A DNA stretch of 55,840 bases from Alcaligenaceae bacterium (GCA_947378965.1 CANCMG010000016.1:1-55840); one strand, 5' to 3'. Counted from the stretch's first letter, positions 30,869 to 39,905 are shown. The notes: generated by a model from the sequence alone, not told the origin. A program made the numbers and translations.

Positions 30869-31267
30869 TTAAGGTGCGAGTGGCTCAAAGGTCAGTGAAA
30901 CTGAGTTGATGCAGTAGCGCAAACCAGTCGGTGGGGGGCCATCCGGAAACACATGACCCAGATGGCTGTCGCAGACATTGCACAAGACTTCAGTGCGCAG
31001 CATGCCGTGCGTGCTGTCGGTTTCTTCACGCACGTTATCGCCGTCGATAGCTACAAAATAGCTTGGCCAGCCACAGCCTGCGTCAAATTTAGTATCAGAG
31101 GCGAACAGTGCGGTGCTACAGCCTACGCAGCGATACACGCCAGGTTCGTTGTGATCCCAATAACGGCCTGTAAACGGCCGCTCGGTCCCTTTTTGGCGAG
31201 CCACGTAATATTCTTCAGAAGAAAGCTGGGCTTTCCATTCTGCGTCGGTTTTGATGATTTTTTTCAT
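30869..31267 (-). CDS. msrB: Peptide methionine-(R)-S-oxide reductase
   Basis: 132 residues, repairs R-methionine sulfoxide in proteins. Zinc ligands C47/C50 (CVGC) and C96/C99 (CNVC), catalytic C119 in RYCINS, and the block [11 protein letters not shown] at 31267 gives the normal N-terminus; the frame is open 14 codons further without family similarity. No signal peptide, hence cytoplasmic. 42 bp upstream of yciB on the same strand, so probably part of the same transcript. Confidence 0.96.
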   Translation of the reverse strand: MKKIIKTDAEWKAQLSSEEYYVARQKGTERPFTGRYWDHNEPGVYRCVGCSTALFASDTKFDAGCGWPSYFVAIDGDNVREETDSTHGMLRTEVLCNVCDSHLGHVFPDGPPPTGLRYCINSVSLTFEPLAP

Positions 31268-31476
31268 ATTGTTTGTTCGAGTACAAATATTTAAAAAAGT
31301 TCGAGGCAAATGAGTAGAAGTTTGAGCCTGCTCGGTAAAGCTTTGGAGTCACCCGGCAAAATCTGCTGTTGTGCCGCTTGTGACCCAATGACCTTTGTTC
31401 TGGCTGCAGCCCAACGGCCATGCGCATTTTACCGGAGTGCGGGTTTTCCGAGGGATATCGTGCATAATCAACCACC

Positions 31477-32154
31477 ATGTTAATCGAGTTTAAAAACGTT
31501 TCTGCCGAGCGCGAACGCCGATTGGTGCTCACCGACCTGCGCTTGAAGCTTTCCGAGCACCGTATCGGGGTGGTTGGGCCCAATGGCTCGGGCAAAAGCT
31601 CGTTGGCGAGGTTGATCAACGGCCTGCTTTTGCCCAAAACCGGTCAGGTTTGGGTGGATGGGCTCGATACTGCAAGTGAGGTCGGGGCGGTTCGCCGAAA
31701 GGTTGGGTTTGTCTTTCAGAACCCCGAGAACCAGATCGTGTTTCCGGTGGTGCACGAAGATATTGAATTTGGGCTCAAGCGGCGCGAACCTGATCCCAAA
31801 CGGCGTGCTTTGCGCGCCCGGGCTGCCTTAGAGCGCCTAGGGGTCGGTCATTTGACCGAACGCAGCGTGCACACGCTGTCGGGCGGCGAGCGTCAATTAG
31901 TGGCCCTGGCTGCCGTGCTCGCCACCGAGCCAGAGATATTGGTCTTTGACGAACCCACCACACAGCTTGATTTGCGCCTGCGTAATCGGTTTGAACAGCA
32001 TTTGGCAGGCTTGCCGCAACCCGCCTTGGTGGTGAGTCACGATCTGACCTTGATGCGGCAAATGAACCGTGTCTTGGTGATTGATCAAGGACGCTTGGCC
32101 TTTGATGGTGCACCTACCGAAGCGTTGGCCTGGTACCAAGCGCATTGCGGCTAA
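31477..32154 (+). CDS. bioM: Biotin ECF transporter ATPase
   Basis: 225-residue EcfA-type ATPase: Walker A GPNGSGKSS, Q-loop VFQNPENQIVFP with the ECF-typical PENQ, signature LSGGERQL, Walker B ILVFDEPTTQLD, and switch His in VSHDLTLM. Energises uptake together with BioN and the substrate-specific BioY encoded directly downstream. bioN follows after 3 bp. Confidence 0.93.
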   Translation: MLIEFKNVSAERERRLVLTDLRLKLSEHRIGVVGPNGSGKSSLARLINGLLLPKTGQVWVDGLDTASEVGAVRRKVGFVFQNPENQIVFPVVHEDIEFGLKRREPDPKRRALRARAALERLGVGHLTERSVHTLSGGERQLVALAAVLATEPEILVFDEPTTQLDLRLRNRFEQHLAGLPQPALVVSHDLTLMRQMNRVLVIDQGRLAFDGAPTEALAWYQAHCG

Positions 32155-32157
32155 CAC

Positions 32158-32751
32158 ATGCTTGGATCACTTTATTTGCCTGGTAACACCTGTTTGCACC
32201 GCACATCCGCTGGCCTAAAGCTGGCCGTCTTGGCGTTGAGCAGCAGTGCACTGATGTGGGTGCATTCGCCTCTGTTTTTATTGGTGGCGTGTGTCCTCGT
32301 GTGTTTATTGGTACGCTGGGCAGGTGCGTCGCTGCGGCAGGTGTGGCAGCAGCTGCGCCCGCTCGTTTGGATGTTGCTGGTGTTGGGTGGTTTGTCTGTT
32401 TGGTCTCAGGGCTTGCTGCAAGCGCTTGAGATGATCTTGCGGCTATTGACGCTGCTGCTGGCCGCGTCAGTCGTCACGATGACCACGCCGCTTACGCAAA
32501 TGATGCAAGTCGTCGTGTGGTTGCTGTGGCCGTTTCAACGATTAGGCTGGGTCGATGCCGATCGCGTTGCGCTAGGTGTTGGGCTGACGCTGCGATTGAT
32601 CCCTGAACTTGCTGTGCAGTGGCAGGATATTCGCGAGGCTCAACTCGCAAGGGGCTTAACGCCTAGCCCACTGACGATGGGTGTGCCGATGCTGCTGCGT
32701 ACCCTGAGGCGTGCCGATGAAATTGCAGAGGCGATTGATGCGCGCGGCTAA
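32158..32751 (+). CDS. bioN: Biotin ECF transporter transmembrane coupling protein
   Basis: 197-residue EcfT-type membrane protein with four to five helices. Near the C-terminus are the two coupling motifs of the family, here EAQLARGL and DEIAEAIDARG, which contact the ATPase. Short for EcfT (about 200 residues), as typical for BioN. Sits between bioM and bioY. Confidence 0.92.
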   Translation: MLGSLYLPGNTCLHRTSAGLKLAVLALSSSALMWVHSPLFLLVACVLVCLLVRWAGASLRQVWQQLRPLVWMLLVLGGLSVWSQGLLQALEMILRLLTLLLAASVVTMTTPLTQMMQVVVWLLWPFQRLGWVDADRVALGVGLTLRLIPELAVQWQDIREAQLARGLTPSPLTMGVPMLLRTLRRADEIAEAIDARG

Positions 32752-32877
32752 CAAGCAGCTGTTGGCTTGAAAAAAGCGACGCGCAGCTGCTTCATACGGT
32801 TTGGTTTGAAACCAGATGTGCGAATCACAAATAGTTGTTGGTTTAAAAAGATACTCGGATACTAAATAGAGGTTGAT

Positions 32878-33465
32878 GTGAAAACAAAAGATATTGTATT
32901 GATTGCTTTATTCACGGCGCTCATCATTGCGCTGGGCTTGGTACCTCCGATACCAATGCCGTTGGTGCCAGTGCCGGTTACGTTGCAAACCTTTGGTGTG
33001 ATGCTGGCGGGCTTAATCTTGGGCCCAACGCGGGCAGGGCTCGTGTTGTTGCTCTATGTGATGATTGCTGTGTTGGGCCTGCCGGTATTGCCAGGTGGAC
33101 GAGCCGGCTTGGCTGTGTTGGCAGGCCCAACGGCTGGGTTTTTGTTAGGCATGATTCCTGGGGCTGTCGTCACAGGATGGCTGGCGCTTGTCCTGAATCG
33201 TGATAGCAAGTTAAAGACAGACTCAAGCTCGCACGAGGCGCTTGAGTCAAATCCGAAGTGGCAGATCGTGCGTTATGCGTTGGCAGCCATGTTGGGTGGA
33301 ATCGTGTTGGTATACGCAATCGGCATCCCATGGCTGGCACTTGTCACAAAAATGGGCCTGACCAAAGCCTGCTGGGCGATGGTGGTTTTTTTACCTGGCG
33401 ATGTACTCAAGGCGCTTGTCGCCGCAGTCGTTGCGCAACGTATTCGTCGTTTGAAGATGGTTTAG
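32878..33465 (+). CDS. bioY: Biotin-specific ECF substrate-binding protein
   Basis: 195 residues, six helices, with the BioY motif PVTLQTFGVMLAGLILGP and PTAGFLLGMIPGA. Captures biotin in the membrane. GTG start, with AGAGG at 32868-32872. A hydrophilic loop of ~25 residues (about 105-128) is longer than usual. Separated from bioN by 126 bp containing an A/T-rich stretch that could hold its own promoter, but no clear hexamers. Confidence 0.94.
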   Translation: MKTKDIVLIALFTALIIALGLVPPIPMPLVPVPVTLQTFGVMLAGLILGPTRAGLVLLLYVMIAVLGLPVLPGGRAGLAVLAGPTAGFLLGMIPGAVVTGWLALVLNRDSKLKTDSSSHEALESNPKWQIVRYALAAMLGGIVLVYAIGIPWLALVTKMGLTKACWAMVVFLPGDVLKALVAAVVAQRIRRLKMV

Positions 33466-33546
33466 CGACTGAGGCACACCAGGCGTGAAGCGAGCTTGAG
33501 GTGTGGTGAAGTTCTCGCGTCACTCTGGTTTGATGGTTGGGGTTTG

Positions 33547-33564
33547 ATGACATCGTTGTGACAG
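33547..33564 (-). promoter_or_regulatory. Pho-box-like site, reversed relative to the Ugp-like operon
   Basis: On the minus strand, CTGTCAC-AACG-ATGTCAT: two heptamers at the 11-bp spacing of the PhoB consensus (CTGTCAT, 4-bp spacer, CTGTCAC), nearly all positions matching. It lies 88 bp upstream of the Ugp-like ATPase gene but faces away from it, and no -10 was seen downstream on the minus strand. Function is therefore doubtful. Confidence 0.4.
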
Positions 33565-33651
33565 CACTGTAAGAAAAAACATGCTGCAGTGCAACCCGTT
33601 CGTCACATACGCTTGCTATGGTTTGCACACTTTGTATTTTAGGTGTGCAAC

Positions 33652-34848
33652 ATGTCCGCAATCGTCATTCAAAAAATATCAAAGTCTTTTGGCGCCACGT
33701 CTGTCTTACAAGACATATCGTTAACGATCAAAGATGGCGAGTTCGTGTCTTTGCTCGGCCCCTCTGGCTGCGGCAAGTCAACGCTGCTACGGTTGATCGC
33801 GGGCCTGGATGTCGCAGAGCGAGGCTCGATTATGGTGGGCCAGCACGATGTGACTCGTCTGCATCCTAAAGACCGAGACCTAGCGATGGTGTTTCAGTCT
33901 TACGCGCTCTACCCGCATTTGAGTGTCTACGACAATATTGCTGTGCCGCTGCGGATGCGCCGCTTGAATGCCTGGCAACGCTTGCCTGGTGTGAGCTTGT
34001 TTAGTCGTCTGCAGCAACATATCGAACGAGAGATTCGTCAAGATATCCAAGACGTTGCGGCTACGCTCGGTATTCAAGCGCTCTTGCCCCGCAAGCCTGC
34101 CCAGTTATCGGGTGGTCAGCGTCAACGTGTCGCGCTCGGGCGTGCCATGGTGCGTAAACCCGAGGCGTTTTTGATGGACGAGCCTTTATCCAACCTTGAC
34201 GCAAAATTACGTGTGCATATGCGTAGCGAGCTCTCGCAGCTACATCGCACTCTTGGCGCAACTTTTTTATACGTGACGCACGATCAGGCTGAAGCACTGA
34301 CAATGTCAGATCGCATCGCGGTGATGATGGAAGGCTCAATACTTCAGTACGACACACCTGACGAAATTTATCGTAATCCGATTGATTTACGTGTTGCCGA
34401 ATTTGTAGGCAGCCCTCGTATCAATATGCTGCAAGGCTGGGTGCGCGAAGGTCAACTTGAACTCGCAGAGACCGACTACCAAGCGCTTGCCAAAAGTTGC
34501 TTTGATCTGCGCGTCGATGCACCGCATGGGCTAGGTGTTGTCGTTGCCTTCAGGAGTGAGCAGTGTGCACTGGTTTTACCAGAGCAAGCTGCACTGCGAG
34601 GGATTGTGACCCATCTTGAAAACTTAGGCTCGGACACGCTCGTACATGTGCGCACCAAACAAGCAACAGAGCCTGTCATTGTGCGTGTTGCGCCACAGGC
34701 CTCGCGTGTCACGCTCGGTGCGTTAGTTGGCGTGTCTTTGTCGACGTTGCCGCTCGTGTTTTCTGACCAAGGCCCGCGCTTGACGGTAAGGGCAACTTGG
34801 CAAGGTGTTCAGGTGAAGGTTGCAGCGCCAGCGCTCGAAACGGCATAA
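33652..34848 (+). CDS. UgpC/MalK-type ABC transporter ATPase
   Basis: 398 residues: Walker A GPSGCGKST, Q-loop VFQSYALYPHL, signature LSGGQRQRVALGRAM, Walker B FLMDEPLSNLD, switch His in VTHDQAEALT, and a C-terminal OB/TOBE regulatory domain (from about 245). Insert of ~30 residues after the Q-loop (around LNAWQRLPGVSLF) is longer than in UgpC. ATG 33652 with AGGTGT before it is preferred to a GTG three codons upstream. First gene of a five-gene set with two permeases, a binding protein and a phosphodiesterase. Confidence 0.93.
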   Translation: MSAIVIQKISKSFGATSVLQDISLTIKDGEFVSLLGPSGCGKSTLLRLIAGLDVAERGSIMVGQHDVTRLHPKDRDLAMVFQSYALYPHLSVYDNIAVPLRMRRLNAWQRLPGVSLFSRLQQHIEREIRQDIQDVAATLGIQALLPRKPAQLSGGQRQRVALGRAMVRKPEAFLMDEPLSNLDAKLRVHMRSELSQLHRTLGATFLYVTHDQAEALTMSDRIAVMMEGSILQYDTPDEIYRNPIDLRVAEFVGSPRINMLQGWVREGQLELAETDYQALAKSCFDLRVDAPHGLGVVVAFRSEQCALVLPEQAALRGIVTHLENLGSDTLVHVRTKQATEPVIVRVAPQASRVTLGALVGVSLSTLPLVFSDQGPRLTVRATWQGVQVKVAAPALETA

Positions 34849-34862
34849 AGGCGAATGCGAAT

Positions 34863-35768
34863 ATGAAGACACTGAAGCCTAGTGCTGCAAAACAGAGAAC
34901 CAAAATAAATTGGGCGCCCATGTATTTGTTGGGGCCCGCCTTGGTGTTGATGGCAATGTTTTTGCTGGGCCCACTGCTTGCTGTGTTGGGCTTGTCGTTT
35001 ACCGATTATCAATTAGGTGCAAAATCATTCAACTGGATCGGTGTTGAAAATTTTATCGAGCTTTATCACGATCAAAACTTTTGGCGTTCGTTTCGTAATA
35101 CAGCGTTTTATAGCGTGGTAGTGGTGCCAACGTCTGTGTTGCTCGGGTTGGGAGTCGCGCTGCTAATTGAAGCACAAAAAAGTTTTAAGGATTTTTACCG
35201 TACGATTTTTTTCTTGCCAGTCATGGCAACACTGATTGCCATGGCAATCTCGTGGCAATTCATTCTGCACCCCACGTTTGGCTTTTTGAATTTGTTGTTA
35301 AAAGAGTTCGGTTTGCAGACGCATAATTGGCTACGCACAGAAGGGCTCGCACTTTGGGTGCTTGCAGCGATCGGAATCTGGAATCAGTTCGGCTTCAATA
35401 TGGTCTTGTTTTTGGCTGGGCTGGTCTCGATTCCGCGACATCTCTATGATGCAGCGGCGATGGACGGCGCCTCAACTGCCTTCGAGCGCTTTCGTCTAGT
35501 GACTTGGCCGTTACTAGGGCCCGTTACGCTCTTCGTGGTGGTGATCACGGCGATCCGCTCGTTTCAGGTCTTTGACACCGTTGCAATCTTGACCAAGGGT
35601 GGGCCGAGTAAGTCAACCGAGGTGTTGCTTTACACCATGTACGCCGAAGGATTTGAATTCTTTAAGTCGGGCTACGCCTCGGCCGTGACGATTGTGTTCT
35701 TGGTGATTGTCCTGGCGTTGACCTTGATCAAAACTCGTTATCTTGAAAAGAAGGTTCACTATGCTTAG
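34863..35768 (+). CDS. Ugp/carbohydrate-type ABC transporter permease 1 (UgpA-like)
   Basis: 301 residues with six hydrophobic helices and the permease loop signature at DAAAMDGASTAFERFRLVTWPLLGP. The N-terminus has a short basic cytoplasmic segment. Starts 14 bp after the ATPase stop with AAAGGCGA upstream. Pairs with the following permease to form the heterodimeric channel. The Ugp-like assignment comes from the whole set (ATPase, two permeases, family-1 binding protein, phosphodiesterase), not from this protein alone. Confidence 0.9.
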   Translation: MKTLKPSAAKQRTKINWAPMYLLGPALVLMAMFLLGPLLAVLGLSFTDYQLGAKSFNWIGVENFIELYHDQNFWRSFRNTAFYSVVVVPTSVLLGLGVALLIEAQKSFKDFYRTIFFLPVMATLIAMAISWQFILHPTFGFLNLLLKEFGLQTHNWLRTEGLALWVLAAIGIWNQFGFNMVLFLAGLVSIPRHLYDAAAMDGASTAFERFRLVTWPLLGPVTLFVVVITAIRSFQVFDTVAILTKGGPSKSTEVLLYTMYAEGFEFFKSGYASAVTIVFLVIVLALTLIKTRYLEKKVHYA

Positions 35769-36576
35769 TCGAGCCTTGCGTCATGTGGTGCTGCTGTTAC
35801 TGGCCGCGGTCGTGTTGTTTCCGTTCGTCTGGATGGTGCTGACCTCGCTCAAACCGCCTGAAGAAATTTATGTTGATCATATTCGTTGGTTGCCCGATCG
35901 CATGTATTGGATTGAGAACTATACAAGGGCCTTTACCAAGGCACCGCTTGCCCAGTATCTGCTCAACGGAGTCATTGTCACACTCGCGATTTTTTTGTTG
36001 CAAGTGTTAGTGAACCTGCCTGCGGCCTACGCTTTGTCTAAGCTGCGCTGGAAGGGCAGAGAGTTTGTCTTTGGTCTGGTGCTCGCCTGTTTGTTAATCC
36101 CACCACACGCCGTCGCGATCCCAGTGTTCTTGCTGCTACATCAGCTGGGCTTGTTGAATAGTTATGCATCGTTGATTTTGCCTTGGACGATTTCAGTCTT
36201 TGGTATTTTTCTGATGCGACAGTTTTTTATGACCGTGCCTGACGACCTGGTTGACGCGGCTCGTATGGATGGTATCTCAGAGCTTGGCATCGTGTGGCGG
36301 GTGATGTTGCCGGTTGCCTATCCTGCGTTGACCGCGTTTGGAATCTTTTCGTTGGTTGCGCACTGGAATGATTATTTTTGGCCCTTGATTGCCGTGAATG
36401 AGCAGGCGCTTTTTACGCCACCGCTCGGTGTAGTGCATTTTCGTAACGATGATGCCGGGACTGACTTCGGTGCGTTGATGGCTGCTGCAACCGTGATCAT
36501 TACCCCGTTGCTTGTGGCATTTATCTTTTTACAACGCCGGTTTGTACAAGGTATCACCATGACCGGTATGAAGTGA
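35761..36576 (+). CDS. Ugp/carbohydrate-type ABC transporter permease 2 (UgpE-like)
   Basis: 271 residues, six helices, with the loop signature DAARMDGISELGIVWRVMLPVAYPAL. ATG 35761 overlaps the end of permease 1 by 8 bp and has AAGAAGG upstream. Ends with the family tail RRFVQGITMTGMK. Forms the second half of the membrane channel. Confidence 0.9.
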   Translation: MLSRALRHVVLLLLAAVVLFPFVWMVLTSLKPPEEIYVDHIRWLPDRMYWIENYTRAFTKAPLAQYLLNGVIVTLAIFLLQVLVNLPAAYALSKLRWKGREFVFGLVLACLLIPPHAVAIPVFLLLHQLGLLNSYASLILPWTISVFGIFLMRQFFMTVPDDLVDAARMDGISELGIVWRVMLPVAYPALTAFGIFSLVAHWNDYFWPLIAVNEQALFTPPLGVVHFRNDDAGTDFGALMAAATVIITPLLVAFIFLQRRFVQGITMTGMK

Positions 36577-36606
36577 ACTTTAGGGTGATGAATTGAATTT
36601 TTTAAG

Positions 36607-36622
36607 TGGCTCATTTGAGCCA
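36607..36622 (+). terminator. Hairpin upstream of the binding-protein gene
   Basis: TGGCTC/GAGCCA, 6-bp stem with ATTT loop, between permease 2 and the binding-protein gene. No T-run follows on the plus strand, so it more likely marks RNA processing or stability than full termination. Such hairpins often raise binding-protein levels relative to the membrane parts. Confidence 0.35.
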
Positions 36623-36660
36623 AAACCGTAGTTTGTAAGAACGTTTCTTTTGGAGTTTTT

Positions 36661-37926
36661 ATGATTTTAAAAATGCTTTCGCTGACAGTCAAAACTGCAT
36701 TGGTTGCCGTGCCTCTGTTGTCTTTTGCAGCCACTGAGGTTGTTGTTCAATATCCTTATCCTGAGTTATTTGAAGAAACACACAAACAACTCAAAGAAGC
36801 CTTCTTGAAAGTGCGCCCTGATATCACTTTGGTTTACCGCGCGCCGTATGCAAGCTACGAAGAAGGCACGCAAAAAATTCTACGTGAGGCGGTTACTAAT
36901 CAGTTGCCCGACGTCACATTTCAAGGTTTAAATCGCTTGCGCGTGTTGGTCGATCGCAAGATCGCCGTACCTCTTGATGCGTTTATCGCTGCAGAAAAAA
37001 ACTTTGATGAACAAGGCTTTCATAAGGCCATGTTTGATATTGGTACGTCACAAGACAAGGTGTATGGCCTGCCCTTTGCGATTTCGTTGCCCATTTCTTA
37101 CTACAACGTAGATTTGGTTAAAAAAGCTGGCGGTGATCCAGCAAATTTGCCAACAACCTGGCCCGAGGTCATTGCTTTAGCTAAAAAAATTAAAGCCCTG
37201 GAGGGCGGTCATCATGGCGTGACCTATGCTTGGGACATTACCGGAAACTGGCTCTGGCAAGCGCCGGTGTTTAGTCAGGCTGGCACGATGCTCAATGCTG
37301 ACGAGTCAAAGGTTGCGTTTAACGGCGATGCCGGTAAATTTGCGATCAATATGATTGCAAGTTTGGTGACTGAAGGCGGTATGCCTAACTTAGCGCAACC
37401 TGACGCACGAAGCGCCTTTGCTGCGGGTAAGACTGGTATCCACTTTACTTCGACGTCTGACTTAACCAAGATCACACAAATGATCGGTACCAAGTTTGAA
37501 CTCAAGACTCAGGTCTACCCGAGTGTCTTGCCAAATGGCAAGTTGCCGGCTGGTGGCAACCTCGTCGTGATTGTTGCGAAAACGCCTGAAAAGCAGAGCG
37601 CTTCATGGGCGTTTGTGAAATTTGTCACGGGTCCTGAGGGCGCTGCAATCATGGCGAAAACGACTGGCTATATGCCGCCTAACAAGATTGCCAACGACGT
37701 ATATCTGAAGGATTTTTATGTGCAAAATCCTAACCACTTTACCGCTGTCAAACAATTACCTTACTTGACAGGCTGGTATGCGTTTCCGGGTGAAAACGGT
37801 TTGAAAATCACTGATGTCATTAACGATCATTTGCAATCAGTCGCGTCGGGTAGCCGCGCGAAAGAGCCGCAAAAGGTGTTGGATGACATGACCGCTTCAG
37901 TTCAAAAACTTTTACCACGTCAATAA
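36661..37926 (+). CDS. Extracellular substrate-binding protein, family 1 (UgpB-like)
   Basis: 421 residues. Signal peptide ends near SFA at about residue 22. Family-1 solute-binding fold (DVTFQGLNRLRVLVDRKIAVPLDAF; YNVDLVKKAGGDPANLPTTWPEV; GNLVVIVAKTPEKQSASWAFVKFV). The conserved glycine/tyrosine-rich ligand region could fit a sugar or glycerophosphodiester. A GpdQ-like phosphodiesterase follows, which favours a phosphodiester. A weak terminator-like hairpin lies just after the stop. Confidence 0.88.
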   Translation: MILKMLSLTVKTALVAVPLLSFAATEVVVQYPYPELFEETHKQLKEAFLKVRPDITLVYRAPYASYEEGTQKILREAVTNQLPDVTFQGLNRLRVLVDRKIAVPLDAFIAAEKNFDEQGFHKAMFDIGTSQDKVYGLPFAISLPISYYNVDLVKKAGGDPANLPTTWPEVIALAKKIKALEGGHHGVTYAWDITGNWLWQAPVFSQAGTMLNADESKVAFNGDAGKFAINMIASLVTEGGMPNLAQPDARSAFAAGKTGIHFTSTSDLTKITQMIGTKFELKTQVYPSVLPNGKLPAGGNLVVIVAKTPEKQSASWAFVKFVTGPEGAAIMAKTTGYMPPNKIANDVYLKDFYVQNPNHFTAVKQLPYLTGWYAFPGENGLKITDVINDHLQSVASGSRAKEPQKVLDDMTASVQKLLPRQ

Positions 37927-37934
37927 ACTAAACG

Positions 37935-37953
37935 CCTGAGTTATTCAGGTTTT
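37935..37953 (+). terminator. Weak intrinsic terminator or attenuator
   Basis: CCTGA/TCAGG stem with GTTAT loop followed directly by TTTT, between the binding-protein gene and the phosphodiesterase gene. A five-pair stem is likely to terminate only part of the transcripts. Confidence 0.4.
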
Positions 37954-37981
37954 AAATCGGCACACTCGCTCAAGGATAAAG

Positions 37982-38791
37982 ATGAAACTCATACATTTAA
38001 CGGATACCCACTTAGTCGAACCTGACCAAATCTTGTATGGGTTGAACCCCCTTGAGCGGTTGAACCTTGCGGTGGCAAGTATTAATAGTTTGCACGCCGA
38101 CGCAGATCAAGTGGTGATTACTGGTGACTTGACGCATTTGGGGCAACTGGGGGCGTATCAAGCCCTGCATCAGAGTCTTTCGGTACTTAAGCCCGCGTAC
38201 ACATTGATTTTGGGTAATCACGACAATCGCGAATTATTTCGGAGTGTGTTTAGTGATGCCTTAGCAGATGAAAACGGTTTCGTGCAAGGTGTACAAGAGA
38301 CGGCTGTTGGGCAGTTTTTATTTTTAGATACCAATCAACCGGGCACACATTCGGGCTGGTATTGTGCGAACCGCTTGCATTGGTTACGCGAACAACTGTT
38401 ACGCTCGGGTGACACGCCAAAATATATTTTTATGCACCATCCTCCGTTTGAGGTGGCGCTAGAGTCGATGGATCGGATTGGACTGGTGCAGCGCGAGGAG
38501 TTTTTGCAAGTGCTGCGTCCGTACCTCAGTTCGGTGCGCCACTTGTTTTTTGGACACGTGCATCGGCCTATCTCGGGTAGTTGGCACGGGGTGCCATTTT
38601 CAACTCTGCGCGGCACAAACCACCAAGTTTGGCTTGATTTTGAGGCAAAAGGCGACATCCCAGGCAGCCACGAACCGCCAGCCTATGGCGTGGTGCTGAT
38701 GAATGGTGAGACGGTCTTAGTACACACCCACGATTTTCTGGATCAAAGCTTGAAGTTTTCGCTTGGTGAGCAGAGGCCGCAAGTGAGCTGA
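37982..38791 (+). CDS. GpdQ-like binuclear metallophosphodiesterase
   Basis: 269 residues of the calcineurin-like family. Metal ligands occur in family order: D8 and H10 (LTDTHL), D49 (ITGDLTH), N79 and H80 (LGNHDN), then HHPP and GHVHRP. The first positions match those of the glycerophosphodiesterase GpdQ almost number for number. Predicted cytoplasmic, no signal peptide. As last gene after a Ugp-like importer it would hydrolyse imported glycerophosphodiesters to glycerol-3-phosphate and an alcohol, like ugpQ in E. coli though by an unrelated enzyme. A cyclic-nucleotide phosphodiesterase is the alternative. Confidence 0.85.
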   Translation: MKLIHLTDTHLVEPDQILYGLNPLERLNLAVASINSLHADADQVVITGDLTHLGQLGAYQALHQSLSVLKPAYTLILGNHDNRELFRSVFSDALADENGFVQGVQETAVGQFLFLDTNQPGTHSGWYCANRLHWLREQLLRSGDTPKYIFMHHPPFEVALESMDRIGLVQREEFLQVLRPYLSSVRHLFFGHVHRPISGSWHGVPFSTLRGTNHQVWLDFEAKGDIPGSHEPPAYGVVLMNGETVLVHTHDFLDQSLKFSLGEQRPQVS

Positions 38792-38891
38792 GTTATTCTT
38801 TCTAGGTGAAGCGGGGGCGAGCTTGCGGTGATAAATCGGCTGGCTCGTTTGCTTTTGTTGCTTTGATAAGCTCAGGCTCTTTGCATTTTTC

Positions 38892-38960
38892 TAGTACATC
38901 GTGATAAGCAAATATAGTACATCGTGATAAATAAATCTAGTACATTTTGTTCAGATATCT
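38892..38960 (+). repeat. Three 23-bp iterons upstream of the barrel gene
   Basis: TAGTACATCGTGATAA begins at 38892 and 38915, and a shortened copy TAGTACATTTTG at 38938, exactly 23 bp apart. They lie 60-130 bp upstream of the ATG at 39023, in an A/T-rich region with TACAAT (39003-39008) as a plausible -10. Probable binding sites for a regulator, spaced about two helical turns. Confidence 0.7.
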
Positions 38961-39022
38961 ACTGAATTTCCGGCAATTTTTTAAAGATTATCCGACTATT
39001 TTTACAATAAAATCAATAATTT

Positions 39023-39886
39023 ATGAAAATTAGGTGCCATCGAAGTTTCCACATTATTTCTTTTTGTGGGTTACTGCTGATCAATCTGCCGGCTGCGGCC
39101 TACATGCCGCTCAATACTGACGATGCAGGTACCACAGCAAAGGGCGGGTATCAGGTTGAGCAGTTCTTTTACTCATTGCTTCAAGTGGGTCAGTCGGCCG
39201 ACAATTCTGCAGTCGCCAGCTCGGGTGAAGACTACCAAGGCTCTGGTAACGCGCAAGCCTTTCCGTTCACGTTTTCACGGGGCTTGGCTGACAACATCGA
39301 TTTGCAGTTTGCACCTACCTATTACCTACAGCCGACTGGGTCATATTCGCGAGTCTCGAACTACACTTTAAATTTGAAGTGGCGTTTTTATGGTGATGGT
39401 GAAACCGGTTTGAATTTGGCGCTACGGCCTCAGTTGATTGCACCCGCTAGCACCTCGCAGCAAGAGGCGGGGATTGGTAATGCCCGATTTAATTACGGGC
39501 TAAATTTTATTGCCTCGCAGTTTAGTGAAAATTATGAATTGCATTTCAATGCAGGCTATTCAAGTGCGCCGTACAACAACGCTTACTCGGTGGGGTTGAA
39601 TACCGACGCACGTCGTACGAATTTGTTTGCTGCATCGCTGGCTCCGGTATGGGTGATTTCGCCACAATGGAAGCTTGCGCTTGATGCCGGCGTGAACACC
39701 AACCCAACTGCAACAGACCCGACACTGACTCGTTACGCGCTTGTGGCGTTGTTGTATTACCCCATGAAGGATTTGGATGTTGGCGTGTCGTATCAACGTA
39801 ACGCCAGTAAGCTTGATGTGGCGTTTGGGGGATCGGGGCCTTATGTGAGTCGGTTGCAAGTGGGCGTGACTTATCGGTTTGATTAG
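39023..39886 (+). CDS. Predicted outer-membrane beta-barrel protein
   Basis: 287 residues. Signal peptide (cleavage near PAAA, about residue 27), then alternating amphipathic strands rich in aromatic residues and ending in a C-terminal aromatic-type strand (RLQVGVTYRFD), as in outer-membrane barrels. Resembles the transporter family first named for phenol degradation (PF13557-like), but the match is by pattern only. Stands alone between the phosphodiesterase gene and the 202-bp inverted repeat; a channel for the P-compounds handled nearby is a guess. Confidence 0.7.
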   Translation: MKIRCHRSFHIISFCGLLLINLPAAAYMPLNTDDAGTTAKGGYQVEQFFYSLLQVGQSADNSAVASSGEDYQGSGNAQAFPFTFSRGLADNIDLQFAPTYYLQPTGSYSRVSNYTLNLKWRFYGDGETGLNLALRPQLIAPASTSQQEAGIGNARFNYGLNFIASQFSENYELHFNAGYSSAPYNNAYSVGLNTDARRTNLFAASLAPVWVISPQWKLALDAGVNTNPTATDPTLTRYALVALLYYPMKDLDVGVSYQRNASKLDVAFGGSGPYVSRLQVGVTYRFD

Positions 39887-39905
39887 GGTGCTATGTTTCT
39901 TGATT

